The notes: a model not told the origin generated them from the letters alone. Positions 1-10,245 are shown, counted from the first letter of the stretch. The stretch is DNA of 31,611 nt from Nemertoderma westbladi (GCA_032718475.1 JAUCBJ010001924.1:1-31611), one strand, 5' to 3'. Program-made: numbers and translations.

Positions 1-2893
1 TAACCCACCCAGGGTCTACATTTGAAGTTTTGCCATTTATTTTCAAACTAGGTTTCAAATCTTCTAGTGTCCTCACCTTCGAATTACGTCTGTTCGTATC
101 TGTACAAATAATGTTATCTATATCACACTGGATCTTTCTGCCTATGTTCTCAGCATCATCACAGTTAATTGCCTCAGATTGGGCAGTTAATCCAGTTGTT
201 AGTGAATGTAATTCTTCTATATGTTGATTATGGGGATTATTTTCCTCAAACCACAATATAAGCTTCGCTAAATCTGCTGAGTCTCGTTCACGTCTTGCTT
301 CACTTAAATCGATATGCTGTACATATGTTTTATGTTATTTGGTAGTAAGCGATGTCATAACCTGATGTAGTTTTGTGGAGTGATGCATTGTATGTATCTA
401 CCCATAGATGTCTCACACTTTCAGTCATTGTTAATCAGTCATGTTAATCCACCATGACTTTTCAATCTTCGCATCAAAACCTGTTCAATGACTAAATCTG
501 TTGATAAACCATTAAAACATGACTTGATTGCTGAACTGCATGAAAACCATTCTCATGGAACAAGTTATATAGACTAGGATGCTTCTCAGGAAGTGTTCTC
601 ATATTTTGTACATACAGTTGTGCACATTTCACATAATGAACATGTCCAGATGCTGCAAATAAATTTAATTGGTTTGTGGTGCAATTCAAATGACCCTGCC
701 AATATTTTAGCCTAGGAAGGATTTGATGTAACCGATGTGTGTTAGGAACTGCAGCCATAATTTCGCTGTTCGTGAAACGTTCGTGTTCGTGTTCGTGATT
801 TGAGTTTATCTTTTATAATCTCAAGACACACAATGTACATTTACAAGTTTATTTGAACTTAATATTTGGTCAATGGGAGTGAAGCCTTCTTCAGATGGCT
901 TCATGGCATGAGTTAAAAGAGATTGTAAACATTCAAATGTCTCTACTGTAAGCCTGGTTGACTCAATTGGTGTAATTGTGTTTACATCAACATCTTGAGA
1001 ACTATTTGGAAGAGGATATCAATTCCATCAATCTATGTGTTAGGGCAGCATGAAGAAGATGAAGTGCTCGTAAGCACGGGATATTGACTTTGCTGTAAGT
1101 ATATGTACTACTGCATTTGATCCATACAAATAATTCAACGCTTCTTCTATGCCAGATCCCTTCATTATATCAATTGCAGCCCCTACAGCACTCATCAGTA
1201 GGTGGAATCCACCAATCGAACCACTACAGTATCTATTTTCTCACGAATTACGGTAGTTTCTGCTTAAATTTAAATTGGTTGATCAAATGTACGTCTCACT
1301 AAGCTTGAATTTCTTCACTTCAGAGTCAATAAACTCTATGCATACAATGTTGTTGCATCACCAGGATGCAAGTCTACTAAAGGTACTATAATAACATCAT
1401 CTTCATCAACCACATCATTATTGCCAATAAATACATGCTGCATAAATCTAGTCCAGTTTAACCAATGTGGGGTGGGATTAAGAAACTTCCACAACATGTT
1501 GCTAGATTTCCAAAGTAAATTTGAATAGAATAATGATGGTGGGTATATCGTTGAAAACTTTAGTTCTATAAATGGCTTGAATTTCACCAATGACAAAGCA
1601 GGTTCAATGCGGGACTCATATTTTAGAATTGGAATGCCTCTGTCTTTAACAAGATCAGCAAACATGAATCCTATCTAACTAAACTGTTATCCTCAACATT
1701 TTTTCTTTTAATAATTTTAATTATGCCAAAACTGTGGAAAGTACCTCCACAAGCTAATGTTCTTATATTAGCATCAGCATTGTCAGCTATGAAATGGGTT
1801 GGAAGACCTTCTGCTGATGAAAGAAAGTTCAGAGACTTGTCTTAAAGTATTGCCTGCTTAAAGGTGTTGATTCCATCATATGAAACGCTAAATCCGAATG
1901 CAAACAATTCATTTATCAACCATCTCAAACCAAAAACTAAATCCATTTCAACACCCAGGCCAAACAAAACTGACAACAATACTGATCGTGGTCTAACAAC
2001 AGCCTGTGTAATTGCATGACGAATGCAATGGCGGCTATTTTCAAATCATTTTTCATCAACATCTGAAGAAATTTTAGGAGACTTAGTACTAAAAAATCAT
2101 AATTACTTCCTAGATCTATGATATCGTGAGAATTTGGATAATTGAGCTTGTTGTAATCTCACTCACAAATATCCTCACATATTATTCTTGCTGCAACTTT
2201 CATAATCGTATCAGATTCCTGAACCTGATCAAGTTTCCTTTCTTGGTACCATTAATTATTGACAATAAATGAAACCATGTTTTTAAAACAAGCAACTTCC
2301 TGGTTGCCTCCTCCCATGAAAGCGAAATATATATGGTCTCCAAAATAGGATTTCAGTTTAATTCGAAATTGTGTTAAAGTATAAATATCAGCATAAATTG
2401 CAATACCAGGACCTGACAGCTTTTACATTTGTTCATATAACTCAATCACTGAGTATATTTCGGCGTCATTCTCAGTTTCCATCCATTTACATACTAATAG
2501 GAATGAACCATCCATATCTTGGTCAACGGGATGTCCTGATTTTGACTCACTGCATGGCTTCATAAATTTGCTGTAACAATTTAAGTGATAACGTCTTCAC
2601 ATCTACCACTAGATCATTAGAGATTCTAAAATTCTAGTTCTAACAGTTTCATACCATGACGAACAAATGGTCTGACATTGCATTAACATCAAATCGCGAA
2701 TTTCTGCAGTTTGTATGTATCTTACTGGATTTCGACTGGGATGGTGACTATCACTTTTTGCTATCTCGCCACAAGTAAAACAATCCGACGACATCCAGTT
2801 AAATGGCATCTCACTCGATCTTTGTTTTTTGGGGGGTGATTCAGCACTTATATTTATGTCAATATCATCTCCACTAATAGCCTCATCACTCAC
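1..2893 (-). pseudogene. Decayed member of an expanded invertebrate gene family, 3' end beyond window edge
   Basis: Reading the minus strand from 2893 leftwards gives short coherent blocks in changing frames. First is an acidic start (MSDEAISGDDIDIN), then a Cys block (CFTCGEIAKSD) at about 2790-2740. Next come segments such as FLLVCKWMETENDAEIYS (about 2490), HIYFAFMGGGNQEVACFKNM (about 2300) and FIADNADANIRTLACGGTFH (about 1790). Then follow the blocks at 1665-1336 and 758-492 (FAASGHVHYVKCAQLYVQNM), and AEINC-like text near 170. Block order and wording match a multi-copy family of uncharacterised long proteins seen in many invertebrate genomes. That match is from memory of family style, not a search. 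There is at least one frameshift (near 2610) and several stops (for example near 2550 and 2440). Its function is not known to me; it may be transposon-associated. The gene is clearly dead. Confidence 0.6.
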
Positions 2894-3204
2894 ACGTCTA
2901 ATATAATTGCCATAAATTCGACGACAAGACTCATGTACAAAAGAAGGATTGGATTAGTGCTGTTCAATCGCTTACATAAGTCCGAATCACCTCGTTTCTC
3001 AGCAAAGAATCCTTCAATTCCTTTTTTTGTACATCTTAGTGGGCAATTAGTAGTTAGTAGCCAGTCTTTTTTGATTTTGATAGTTAATCTAAATAATTAA
3101 ATAAAATACAAACAGCTATGAAAAATTTAGCGTTTTTAAAAACGCTAACTACGGTAAATTATACGAGATGCCTTTTCAAAAATTCTAGTTAGCAAGAAAT
3201 ATTA
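2894..3204. other. AT-rich spacer between decayed gene and element A
   Basis: I see no coding pattern here. The stretch holds the 22-bp perfect palindrome listed separately and otherwise AT-rich DNA. Confidence 0.5.
3127..3148. repeat. 22-bp perfect palindrome
   Basis: The half-site TTAGCGTTTTT is followed directly by its exact reverse complement, with no loop. It lies about 60 bp from the broken end of element A. It could be the centre or tip of a small fold-back or MITE-type element, but I found no longer arms around it. Confidence 0.8.
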
Positions 3205-4860
3205 GGCCCTGATGTCTCAGATATGCTGAATGGAATTCTGGATTTTATCGGGCCACTAAGCGTCCATACAAATGGCGTTACGATTGCCATTCGGTCTCAC
3301 TCTCTGTCATCGCCTAATATGGTCTGTATCCTCTCATGGGCTGTCGGGCAATCCATCCCGACTATCAGAGATACTTTCGGCACGTCGAGGTTAGGTGTCG
3401 AAAAGTCAATTGAGTCTAAGTGCCGGTACTGTTCGATCTCGATCTGCGTCAGTCGGCTGCCATTAATGTTGATCGACTCGGTGATTTGTATGGGCTCTAT
3501 AGTCGCCCCGTAGTTGCAACCGGGTGCTATAGCCCCTAACACCTTCCTGTTCTCATCCGAAAAATCTCGTATTTGGTGGATATGGTGGTGACTGCCATTG
3601 TACTCAACTTCGTTTTCAGTTTTAGCCTCTCCGCTATCCAGCTTTCCGTCAATGTGAATGCTGCTCCACTGTCGATTAACATTAGCGTTGTTACCAACCG
3701 TCCGCTTTCTCCAATCATCCTTACTGGTACCACTCCGAGCAACACTGTTCCTCTCTTCTTAAAATCCATTGTGCTCGTCGCCTTAGTTTGGTCTCCAGTC
3801 TCGTTGGTCTCAGTGTACTTCGGCGGATGTTCTCAACATCTATCCTGCCTATGCCCTCCCACCACACATCTGTGACATAGTCCAAACTTCCATGTATAAG
3901 CTATTCATTCGATCTTGTTACAGTAACGCCTACCACTGCTTACAATCGATGGTCTTATGCATTCCTTAGCATTCTTAACATTTGTAGTTGGGATTATAGC
4001 GCTCCTTATATACCGTATCACGTATTGCATCCAAGTTCTTGTCGGGTGATTTATCGTTTTGGTTATTTGGACTTGGTCTACTGGGGATATTTGTCTTATT
4101 ACTACCGTAGTTGTTTTGTCTCTGTCCCTGCCACGATGTGGATTTGTTTTCACGGCGCTGTTGACTGGTAGTCCCCAGTGTTGTCACCTAATGTAATGAT
4201 TGTCTTACTTTTTGGAGTGCGTTTACTGTGCTATGTTCCGGGTTAGGTAGACTGTATTCCGGTTTCGATACATTGCTAAGCCCAGTTCTGTTCCCTTCCT
4301 TTCTCGTGTCAAGAAAGCTATTTTCCTCCATTTATTCCTCAACCTTGTTGTTAGTGCCTGTGCTATTGTTGCAATGTTGTTCGAAGCATTAAGTTCGTAT
4401 GGCGCTTACAATGTCTTGAGGGTTATCAGTGCTTTTCTATCCTGGTAGCAAAGGCCTTAATAGTTGCTGGGCTGTGTACCAATCTACCTGATGTTATTCC
4501 CCTTAAGGTTTGATTTTCGCCGGCAGGTTTCCTCCGGCAGATCCGGTGTAGTGGGCCGGTACCACTGTATCTACTACTACTACTACTAGGATCGGCATGC
4601 TGCATTGCAGCTGCATTTTTAAGAATGCTGTGCCGGCTTGGAATACTGTATCGCCGCCTCTCGAATAGTCGCATCTCTCTCGCGGGAGTTCACGGCAGAC
4701 TTCCACCCCCTCCGAACCCTGGGGTGTCCCATGTGGTTCGCCATTTTATTGGTAGAGGATGTAATAAGGAATGGATCCGCTTACACTTTCCCTCAAATTG
4801 TAAAAGTAATCGTCAATTGTTTTGGTTAGAAAGCCCTGCCTCTGTAACCTGATCATTTCC
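3205..4860 (-). mobile_element. Element A: BEL/Pao retrotransposon fragment (gag-protease), degraded
   Basis: On the minus strand this repeats the order of element B from mid-gag to just past the protease. Matches include RITSGRL (A) against RITLGGL (B), CHRCVVGGH against CHRCVAGGH, GTVLLGVVPVR in both, and LSGPIK just before the break at about 3205. The homology stops where element B enters its reverse transcriptase, so A is truncated at the pol side. The gag side becomes unrecognisable beyond about 4560-4860 and includes a (CTA)n microsatellite at about 4569-4588. No LTR was identified. The same subfamily as element B, but clearly diverged, so this is not a recent duplicate. Confidence 0.8.
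3233..4700 (-). pseudogene. Broken gag-protease polyprotein of element A
   Basis: Gag of BEL/Pao elements forms the particle, and the aspartic protease cuts the polyprotein. Here the gag remnant (about 4560-3905) keeps the text ATIKAFATRIEK and the degraded knuckle block CHRCVVGGHRQDRC, with stops between. The protease region (3769-3536 and on through 3542-3297) is the best kept: it reads GESGRLVTTLMLIDSGAAF with the DSGA active-site motif, then APGCNYGATIEPIQ and IVGMDCPTAHERIQ. A TGA stop at about 3280 follows GDDRE, and the reading then resumes with an ATG and a segment like the start of element B RT. The end at the pol side is abrupt. Not functional. Confidence 0.75.
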
Positions 4861-5267
4861 CTTAACTTGTATTGTTATTGTTTAATATTTTATTTTTAAT
4901 ATTTTTAATATTTTGACACAGGCATAGTGAAATCAACTGTCCTACAGTCCAGAAATATTTATATCTGATATTTGCTCTTGCCAATTTTGGTAATTTGGGC
5001 TTTGGAATGGGAGCGCATAATGAATTGAATCCGCTCAGATCAATCATAAAAAATAATACGAATAATTTTATAGCTTTAATAAAATATATTTAATAAAAAT
5101 AAACCAAAAATCATTCATCAAAGAAATATAATTCATAAATTATAATATTTAGTTATATTGCAACTGCAATGCCAAAATTTAAAAGCTAAACTTTAACTCT
5201 AAAACCTAAGCTAAAATTTAAAAATGTATCTAAGTGAATTTTAGTGACATTCATTCGCATATTACAG
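4861..5267. other. AT-rich sequence 5' of the sulfotransferase exon
   Basis: No coding signal is visible; on gene structure this should be intron. At about 4903-4955 there is a stretch containing ACACAGGCATAGTGAAATC that recurs as a direct repeat at 8791-8844. The stretch ends in a 3' splice-site-like TTACAG at 5262-5267. Confidence 0.5.
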
Positions 5268-5910
5268 TTTCAAAAACACAGCAAATGGACCCAGGGAATC
5301 ATTAATTGATACATATATAAAACACCCAAAGGAAATTTTGTTCAATAACAGAGTCTTTGTAAACCCAATGCTAAATGAGTTTGGATACATTCTAGAAAAC
5401 GATAATAACATTTCTGAAATACAGAATATAATTACCGAAATAGACAAAGACTTTGATTTCATAATCCTCCTGGAATATTATGAAGAGTCTCTAATTCTTC
5501 TGAAAGATTTACTGTGTTGGGAGATTGGCGATGTTTTATATAAAATTAAGAATGCCAATGCAAAAAAAAATGTGGATAAAAACAACCTAAACCAAGAGAG
5601 ATTACGACAACTTAATTTTGGAGATTGGATGCTGTACCAACACTTCAATAAAACGCTTTGGAAAAAAATACACAATTATGGTACTGAAAGAATGACTAAA
5701 GAAATTGAACATTTACGAGAATTAAATGAGGCTTTACATTTTAAATGTATACCGAAGGCCGCCCTCAATGTATCAGAATCGGATAGGACCTCGTGTTTTT
5801 TCTTAAATAAAGTGGAATTAATTGATTCTATTGTTGACATCATAGAATTGAATAAGGGCAATATGGTAGAAGCTTGGAAAACTTTTTCAAAGAGGATAAA
5901 ACTTTTATAA
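5268..5910 (+). CDS. Terminal exon of a galactose-3-O-sulfotransferase-like gene
   Basis: The reading runs open from a splice-acceptor-like TTACAG (5262-5267) to TAA at 5908-5910, about 213 codons. The text FDFIILLEYYEESLILLKDL, then LLCWEIGDVLYK, and later YQHFNKTLWKKI are typical of the C-terminal half of the Gal3ST family. These type II Golgi membrane enzymes transfer sulfate from PAPS to the 3-OH of galactose on glycolipids or glycans. The N-terminal membrane anchor and the PAPS-binding loop would be in upstream exons, which I do not find in this window; element A and the decayed minus-strand gene occupy the upstream 5 kb. There is no stop or frameshift inside the exon, so it is either a live gene with a long intron or a recently stranded exon. 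Specificity within the family cannot be told. Confidence 0.75.
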
Positions 5911-6615
5911 ATGTGAGCTTACCGGTGGAGGGCGGTACCATTGATTACTGTTGCGTATGCAATTTAATAGAAACGTCTACCAATAATTAATTATGGTAAC
6001 TTAGATGATATTGATATTATGTAGTGTAGTTGCATGTATTTTGTGTATTTTGGTATTTTGTGCAGTTATTGTAGTATTAGTGTAATCAATAGTATAACAA
6101 CTGATATATGTAATTTTACAACTACCGTGTTCTTAATTTTGTCTTCGAATCATTTAAAGCTGTGAGTTCGAAAAGTGCCTCAATGTAATGCTAAAATTAT
6201 TTGAAAACTTGTAATTTTAGACATTTTTTAGCTCTATGCTCAAATAATCGAAGTAAAAAATGTCAAAGTAAACAGTTTTGTATTTTGTTTGGTAATTCTG
6301 AAGCTATACCGGTGTTCCGATATACTGGTACCGGTAATCAAGGTCGCTGATCACGTAAAAATCATTCGTGGTAACGCAACTATCATTGTTGGTGCTTGTC
6401 TGGTGGGACAAAAAATACAAGTAGCATAAAATTTCAAGCGGCAAAAATCGAACTTGGTTGGATAATACGATATTTTTGATTGCCATATTCATAATCAGCG
6501 TGTTAGAAAACCCATCATCTTTTAAAATAATGTTGATTTGGAAATGATTTTTTATTATCAAATTTGTACTACATGTATTTTTCGTGGAAAAATTTTCTCG
6601 AATGTTATAAACAAT
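5911..6615. other. Probable 3' UTR and AT-rich spacer
   Basis: This follows the sulfotransferase stop. It is AT-rich with no coding pattern, and I see no canonical AATAAA close to the stop. The right-hand part (from about 6340, GCTGATCACG) has a weak inverted match to about 7826-7835, which hints that the fold-back element may once have extended further out. Confidence 0.4.
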
Positions 6616-6659
6616 GACCCGTAAAATAGTGTCATTTTCTGATGACACGGACCCCCCCA

Positions 6660-6676
6660 CCCCCCCCCCCCCCCCC
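6660..6676 (+). repeat. Poly-C run (17 C)
   Basis: An uninterrupted run of 17 C, preceded by ACCCCCCCA, in the left arm of the fold-back element. Confidence 0.9.
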
Positions 6677-7165
6677 GAGATTTTTATACAAATCTTTATA
6701 ATTTTGCTTGAAATTTGAAACACAACTAGTTCAACTCACCGTCGTTGTCCCCATGAAGCCGGAATTTTCGATTTTTCCTTTAAATTTTTTATAAGCGTTT
6801 TAAAAAAGTGTCCTTTGCGAAATCGCACCCTCCGTATTCCGCCATTCTTCGCATTAGTCGTAATCATTTATATCATTAGAAAGCTGAAAAACAGCTGAGA
6901 TATAGGGGTTCAAAGATTGCAAGAATTATCGTTCGCTGACGGCCAATTATTCTATTTATTAAATACACAATGTTCTGGAATATTTTGTATAAGTACGAAT
7001 TGCTACGCTATAGATATATTAGATAGGAATAGAGCTGTTGCCAACCAACTCATAAAATAAATAACACATTCTAGAATTTTGTTTATTTATAAAATAGAAT
7101 AAATGGCCTACAGCGAATAATACTTCTTGCAATCTTTGAACGCCTATATCTCAGCTGTTTCTCAA

Positions 7166-7570
7166 CGTAAGTTGAATTACGTAAGGGAAAGGCATGGGCA
7201 GCCTTGAATAGGCTTTCCAGGATTTGGAAGTCACATAGAATTAATCAGAAACTTGAGGTCCGTTTATTTAGAGCAGCAGTAGTTCCAGTACTCCTCTATG
7301 GGAGTCCATGCTGGGCTCTAACTGCTGAGGACACCAAATCTCTGGATGGCACATTCACAAGTATGATACGCCGGGTTCACTGTGTCAAGTACAATGCACA
7401 CATCTCCAACCAGACTATATATAACATTGGAGGTGTCTCATTAGTTCCCCCAAGCTTGACAATAGAACAAAGCCGCCTCCGCTTTGCAGGACATTGCTTT
7501 CGCCGTGAGGACCAGCCAGTGCATAATTAACTATTACTACTACTACTAACTACTAACTATTACTACTAAT
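7166..7570 (+). pseudogene. 3' tail of a non-LTR (LINE) retrotransposon reverse transcriptase
   Basis: A reading frame from about 7180 to the TAA at 7528-7530 gives the C-terminal end of a LINE reverse transcriptase. Key text is RKGKAWAALNRLSRIWKSH, then FRAAVVPVLLYGSPCWALT, and a final RLRFAGHCFRREDQPV. This is the familiar thumb and tail region after the polymerase domain, about 115 codons, so over 85 percent of the element is missing. It is followed by an ACT/ACTATT microsatellite (about 7530-7570), as is common at LINE 3' ends. The fragment sits inside the right arm of the fold-back element and therefore inserted after it. The 5' truncation is typical of target-primed insertion. It cannot be active. 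Confidence 0.8.
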
Positions 7571-7747
7571 GCGAAGAATGGACACGATATGGATGGTGCG
7601 ATTTCGCAAAAGACACTTTTTTAAAACGCTTATAAAAAACATTTTAAAGGCAAAATCGAAAATTCCGGCCTCATGAGGTCAACGGCGGTGAGTGGAAATA
7701 GTTGTTTCAAATTTCAAGCAATATGATAAAGATTTGAAAAAAAATCT

Positions 7748-7758
7748 GGGGGGGGGGG
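7748..7758 (+). repeat. Poly-G run (11 G)
   Basis: This is the mirrored counterpart of the C-run at 6660-6676 in the other fold-back arm. Confidence 0.9.
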
Positions 7759-7797
7759 TCCGTGTCATCAGAAAATGACACTATATTACGACGGGCC

Positions 7798-8284
7798 ATG
7801 GTGTATTTTTAGGTCTATAATCGTGATCAGCATCCGAAATACCCGCCTTAAATTAATTTTAGTGAGCCATAAAAACATTTAAAAATTTTAGCAGAAAAAT
7901 ACTGGAGATGGGTGTCAGAAAGGGGCCACAGCACGAAAACTAACATAGCAATGTAAATGGCGTTCGGTCTGTTGGATAGCCCATTAAATTTTCGGAAAAG
8001 TCACGAAATCTCTGATTTCCCAACAAACCTGAGGTTTCTACCGATAAAATTTACATGGCACCATCGGGACCTTTGAATTCACTAAAGCAGAATCAAAAAA
8101 GCAGACTCACTAAAACAGTTCAAAGACTACCATCCTAAGGCAACTAATACTAGAGTATCGTTCATCATCGTAGATTACCGTTCAGAATGGGTGTCAAACT
8201 CTCCCTCCCCATACATAACATTGGATACATTTTCAAGAAAAAGCGTATATAAGTTCATGAAATGTTAGTGCATTCGGTTTGTTA
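7798..8284. other. Spacer without recognisable genes
   Basis: AT-rich sequence with no convincing ORF, RNA gene or repeat. Confidence 0.4.
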
Positions 8285-8565
8285 TTTTGGTTATAACTTT
8301 GGAAAACATATTTGAAATTTCATTATGAAAAATAGAAACAAACGTAACCTTTCGCACTCTATGCAACTGGCACATTTATTGTACTTTTCAAAAAAGATGT
8401 GCGTTTTTGGTAATGCAATTTTTGGCATCATTTTTCTTTTGGTTATAACATTTGAGCTTCTCGATGAAATGAAATTTTGTAAAATTCAAACTAATGTAAA
8501 TTTTCACGCTCTACGCAACAAGCATATTTTCACATTCATACGAGTTTTCAAAAAAAAAGTTAAAA
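8285..8565 (+). repeat. Imperfect tandem duplication, period about 152 bp
   Basis: Two diverged units begin with TTTTGGTTATAAC at 8285 and 8437. They share later blocks, CGCACTCTATGCAAC against CGCTCTACGCAAC, and end in TTTTCAAAAAA. The 96-codon ORF lying across it is probably a by-product of the repeat. Confidence 0.65.
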
Positions 8566-8760
8566 ACAACGGCGCATTTCAACCTACTTTTATTACTATA
8601 TTGCACATTAATTGATCATATATATATATTAGGCATATGGAAATCGATCATCAACAACATCCAGAAATTATTAATTTTAGTCTTTTACCACAGGCGCATA
8701 TGGATTTCTATCTCGTAGTCTATAAATCATCAAATGTTGAATGTTTTGCCTTGTAAATTA

Positions 8761-8775
8761 AACTGTCTGACAGTT
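8761..8775. repeat. Short inverted repeat AACTGTC-T-GACAGTT
   Basis: Seven-base arms with a one-base centre. A related TCTGACAGTTTG occurs about 90 bp further on (near 8855-8867). Confidence 0.7.
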
Positions 8776-8790
8776 CAGCAATCAACAAAT

Positions 8791-8844
8791 TTTCAATATT
8801 TTGGCACAGGCATGGTGAAATCAAATGTCGGACAGACCAGAAAA
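8791..8844 (+). repeat. Direct repeat of 4903-4955
   Basis: It shares ATATTTTGRCACAGGCAT and GTGAAATCAA with the copy left of the sulfotransferase exon, then GACAGACCAGAAA against TACAGTCCAGAAA. This is a dispersed repeat of unknown type. Confidence 0.6.
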
Positions 8845-8878
8845 CGGCAGAGCAGTCTGACAGTTTGAAGAAAATGCA

Positions 8879-8886
8879 TATATAAA
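8879..8886 (+). promoter_or_regulatory. TATA-like box upstream of element B gag
   Basis: TATATAAA lies about 100 bp before the first gag-like reading frame, with an ACAGTCATT about 6 bp later. It could be the promoter of element B if the lost 5' LTR ended near here, or chance in AT-rich DNA. Confidence 0.25.
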
Positions 8887-8987
8887 CAGTCATTCAGCGG
8901 ACAACAAAAGTCATTATGCACAATTCGTAACAAAAGGCGAACAAAAAATTCAAAAAAACGGACATAAAAAATCAATGCCTTTATTAA

Positions 8988-9341
8988 CTTCCTTACCTGT
9001 CGCGCAAAGAGCGAGAAGTGAGAGAGGTAGCGAGGGTAGAGGGGGAGACGAACGAGCGTAGAGAGCGGGAGGCGAGGGAGGCAGAATTAGCGAACCAAAG
9101 TCTGAGAGAGGATAGAGAGAGAGAGAGAGCGGGAAAGCATATGCGGGATGATATGCATACCCGGCTGAGGGGGCTTATGCAATACCAGGCGAAGCAAAAG
9201 CGCCGGTTAGAACTGGCGAAGTTGGGATTATCGGAGAGTGAGGCTGGTTCGGGTAGTGTTTACGAGGAGCCAGAAGTAATAGAAACGTTTGTTAACACCC
9301 CCACTTACAGGCACCGGTCGACAGACCCAGGACTGGTGTAA
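8988..9341 (+). pseudogene. N-terminal coiled-coil part of element B gag
   Basis: An open frame with extremely high Glu/Arg content (EREVREVARVEGETNERRER and so on to SEAGSGSVYEEPEVIETF) ends at TAA 9339-9341. The charged heptad-like pattern predicts a long coiled coil, and element C gag has a similar block (22460-22840), which supports assigning it to gag. No confident ATG is visible in frame; the frame opens after TAA at 8985. It is disconnected from the rest of gag by the stop and the adjacent G-run, so in this copy it is a fragment. Confidence 0.55.
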
Positions 9342-9351
9342 CCATACGGGC

Positions 9352-9364
9352 GGGGGGGGGGGGG
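9352..9364 (+). repeat. Poly-G run (13 G)
   Basis: It lies 11 bp after the stop of the coiled-coil frame and at the start of the Asn-rich frame. Confidence 0.9.
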
Positions 9365-9660
9365 ATAATAATACGTTGGAAGGGTTTAATATTAATAGTA
9401 CCGTAGTAGACAACCCTAATCAAACTTTTGTTGCAGGAAATAATATTTTACCCGGTAATAATAATTTTGATTCAAATGTGCAAAATAATCCAAATAATGC
9501 TAATTGAAATGTACAAAATAATCCAAATAATACCAATTTAAATGTGCCGAGTACTCCAAATAATAACCCTAATTCCGAACAAAATAATTTAAATAATTTA
9601 AATAACTTAGATAATAATAATATTGATAACGGTGCTATTAATACGAACGTAGGGGACACC
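9365..9660 (+). pseudogene. Asn-rich low-complexity gag segment of element B
   Basis: One forward frame is dominated by Asn (for example NVQNNPNNAN) and continues after a TGA at 9505-9507 with a second copy of almost the same text (NVQNNPNNTN), then NNLNNLNNLDNNNIDN. The base pattern is an AAT/TTAAAT expansion. It links the coiled-coil block to the 57-bp repeats and is probably a disordered linker of gag. Confidence 0.45.
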
Positions 9661-9663
9661 GGT

Positions 9664-9905
9664 GGTCCGACCAGCGGGAGCCTGCAAGGCCACGTAGTTA
9701 CGCAGGGAGTAGCGGGGTGAGTCAACCCGACGGGAGCCTGCAAGGCCACGTAGTTACGCAGGGAATAGCGGGGGTGAGTGAACCCGACGGGAGCCTGCAA
9801 GGCCACGTAGTTAGGCAGGGAGTAGCGGGGGTGAGTCAACCCGACGGGAGCCTGCAAGGCCTCGCAGTCGCACAGGGAGAGGCGTGGGTGAGTAGACCCA
9901 GCCGG
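9664..9905 (+). repeat. 57-bp coding tandem repeat, four units
   Basis: Units start with GGGAGCCTGCAAGGCCACG-like text at 9676, 9732, 9789 and 9846, with spacings of 56, 57 and 57 bp. In frame they give a 19-residue unit (PDGSLQGHVVTQGIAGV plus two residues). The missing base in the first spacing shifts the frame. Each unit carries the small near-palindrome GCCTGCAAGGC. Confidence 0.85.
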
Positions 9906-10245
9906 AGTAGTGACAATGCGTCGACTAGAGAGGGGCGTAGAAGCGAAGTGGGAGGTAGCGAAGTAAGAGGTGGCGAATGGGGGGGGGGGGGCTACGGGCG
10001 TCCCACCATGAGAGATTAGTGGCGAGAGGGGGGGGCAGAGAATGTCCCACAAGCGTCGGCGGATAATGCGCGGGGCGAGTTAGGTGAACCGCGGCACCCA
10101 ACGACAGAGAATAGTAGGGGGATTGCGAGTATCCCCAGGAGCGTCCAACCGGGTAGAGAGAGATAGGTTGGCGCATAGGAAGGCAGACTGTAGGACATAC
10201 TGTAGGCCTTACTGCACATATTATAGGCAATGCTGGAAGAGATAG
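9906..10245 (+). other. Gag linker region of element B, frames unclear
   Basis: GC- and purine-rich sequence with a 13-G run at 9979-9991 and a 7-G run near 10030. Several frames are partly open and I cannot decide which was coding. The large minus-strand frames here mirror the purine bias and are not genes. Confidence 0.4.
9979..9991 (+). repeat. Poly-G run (13 G)
   Basis: A second G-run within the gag leader or linker of element B. Confidence 0.9.

Larger units (their letters stand above)
6616..7797. mobile_element. Fold-back (long inverted repeat) element interrupted by a LINE fragment
   Basis: The left arm 6616-6969 is repeated in inverted form on the right in two blocks. Positions 7563-7797 pair with 6616-6861; shared text includes ATAGTGTCATTTTCTGATGA, GGAATTTTCGAT and TTATAAGCGTTTTAAAAAAG. 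Positions 7081-7165 pair with 6883-6969; shared text includes CAGCTGAGATATAGG and TTCAAAGATTGCAAGAA. The centre (about 6970-7080) is short. The right arm is split by about 400 bp holding a LINE tail. A C-run in the left arm (6660-6676) faces a G-run in the right arm (7748-7758), as expected for mirrored arms. It encodes no transposase, so it would be a non-autonomous fold-back or MITE-like element. No target-site duplication was identified. Confidence 0.75.
8566..8975. other. Spacer upstream of element B
   Basis: It contains the 15-bp inverted repeat at 8761-8775, the repeat shared with 4903-4955, and a TATA-like site. I could not match any part of it to sequence downstream of element B, so no 5' LTR is assigned. 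Confidence 0.4.

Noticed and set aside
8325-8615. 96-codon plus-strand ORF
   Set aside because: It lies on the diverged 152-bp tandem repeat and has no recognisable domain or initiation context.
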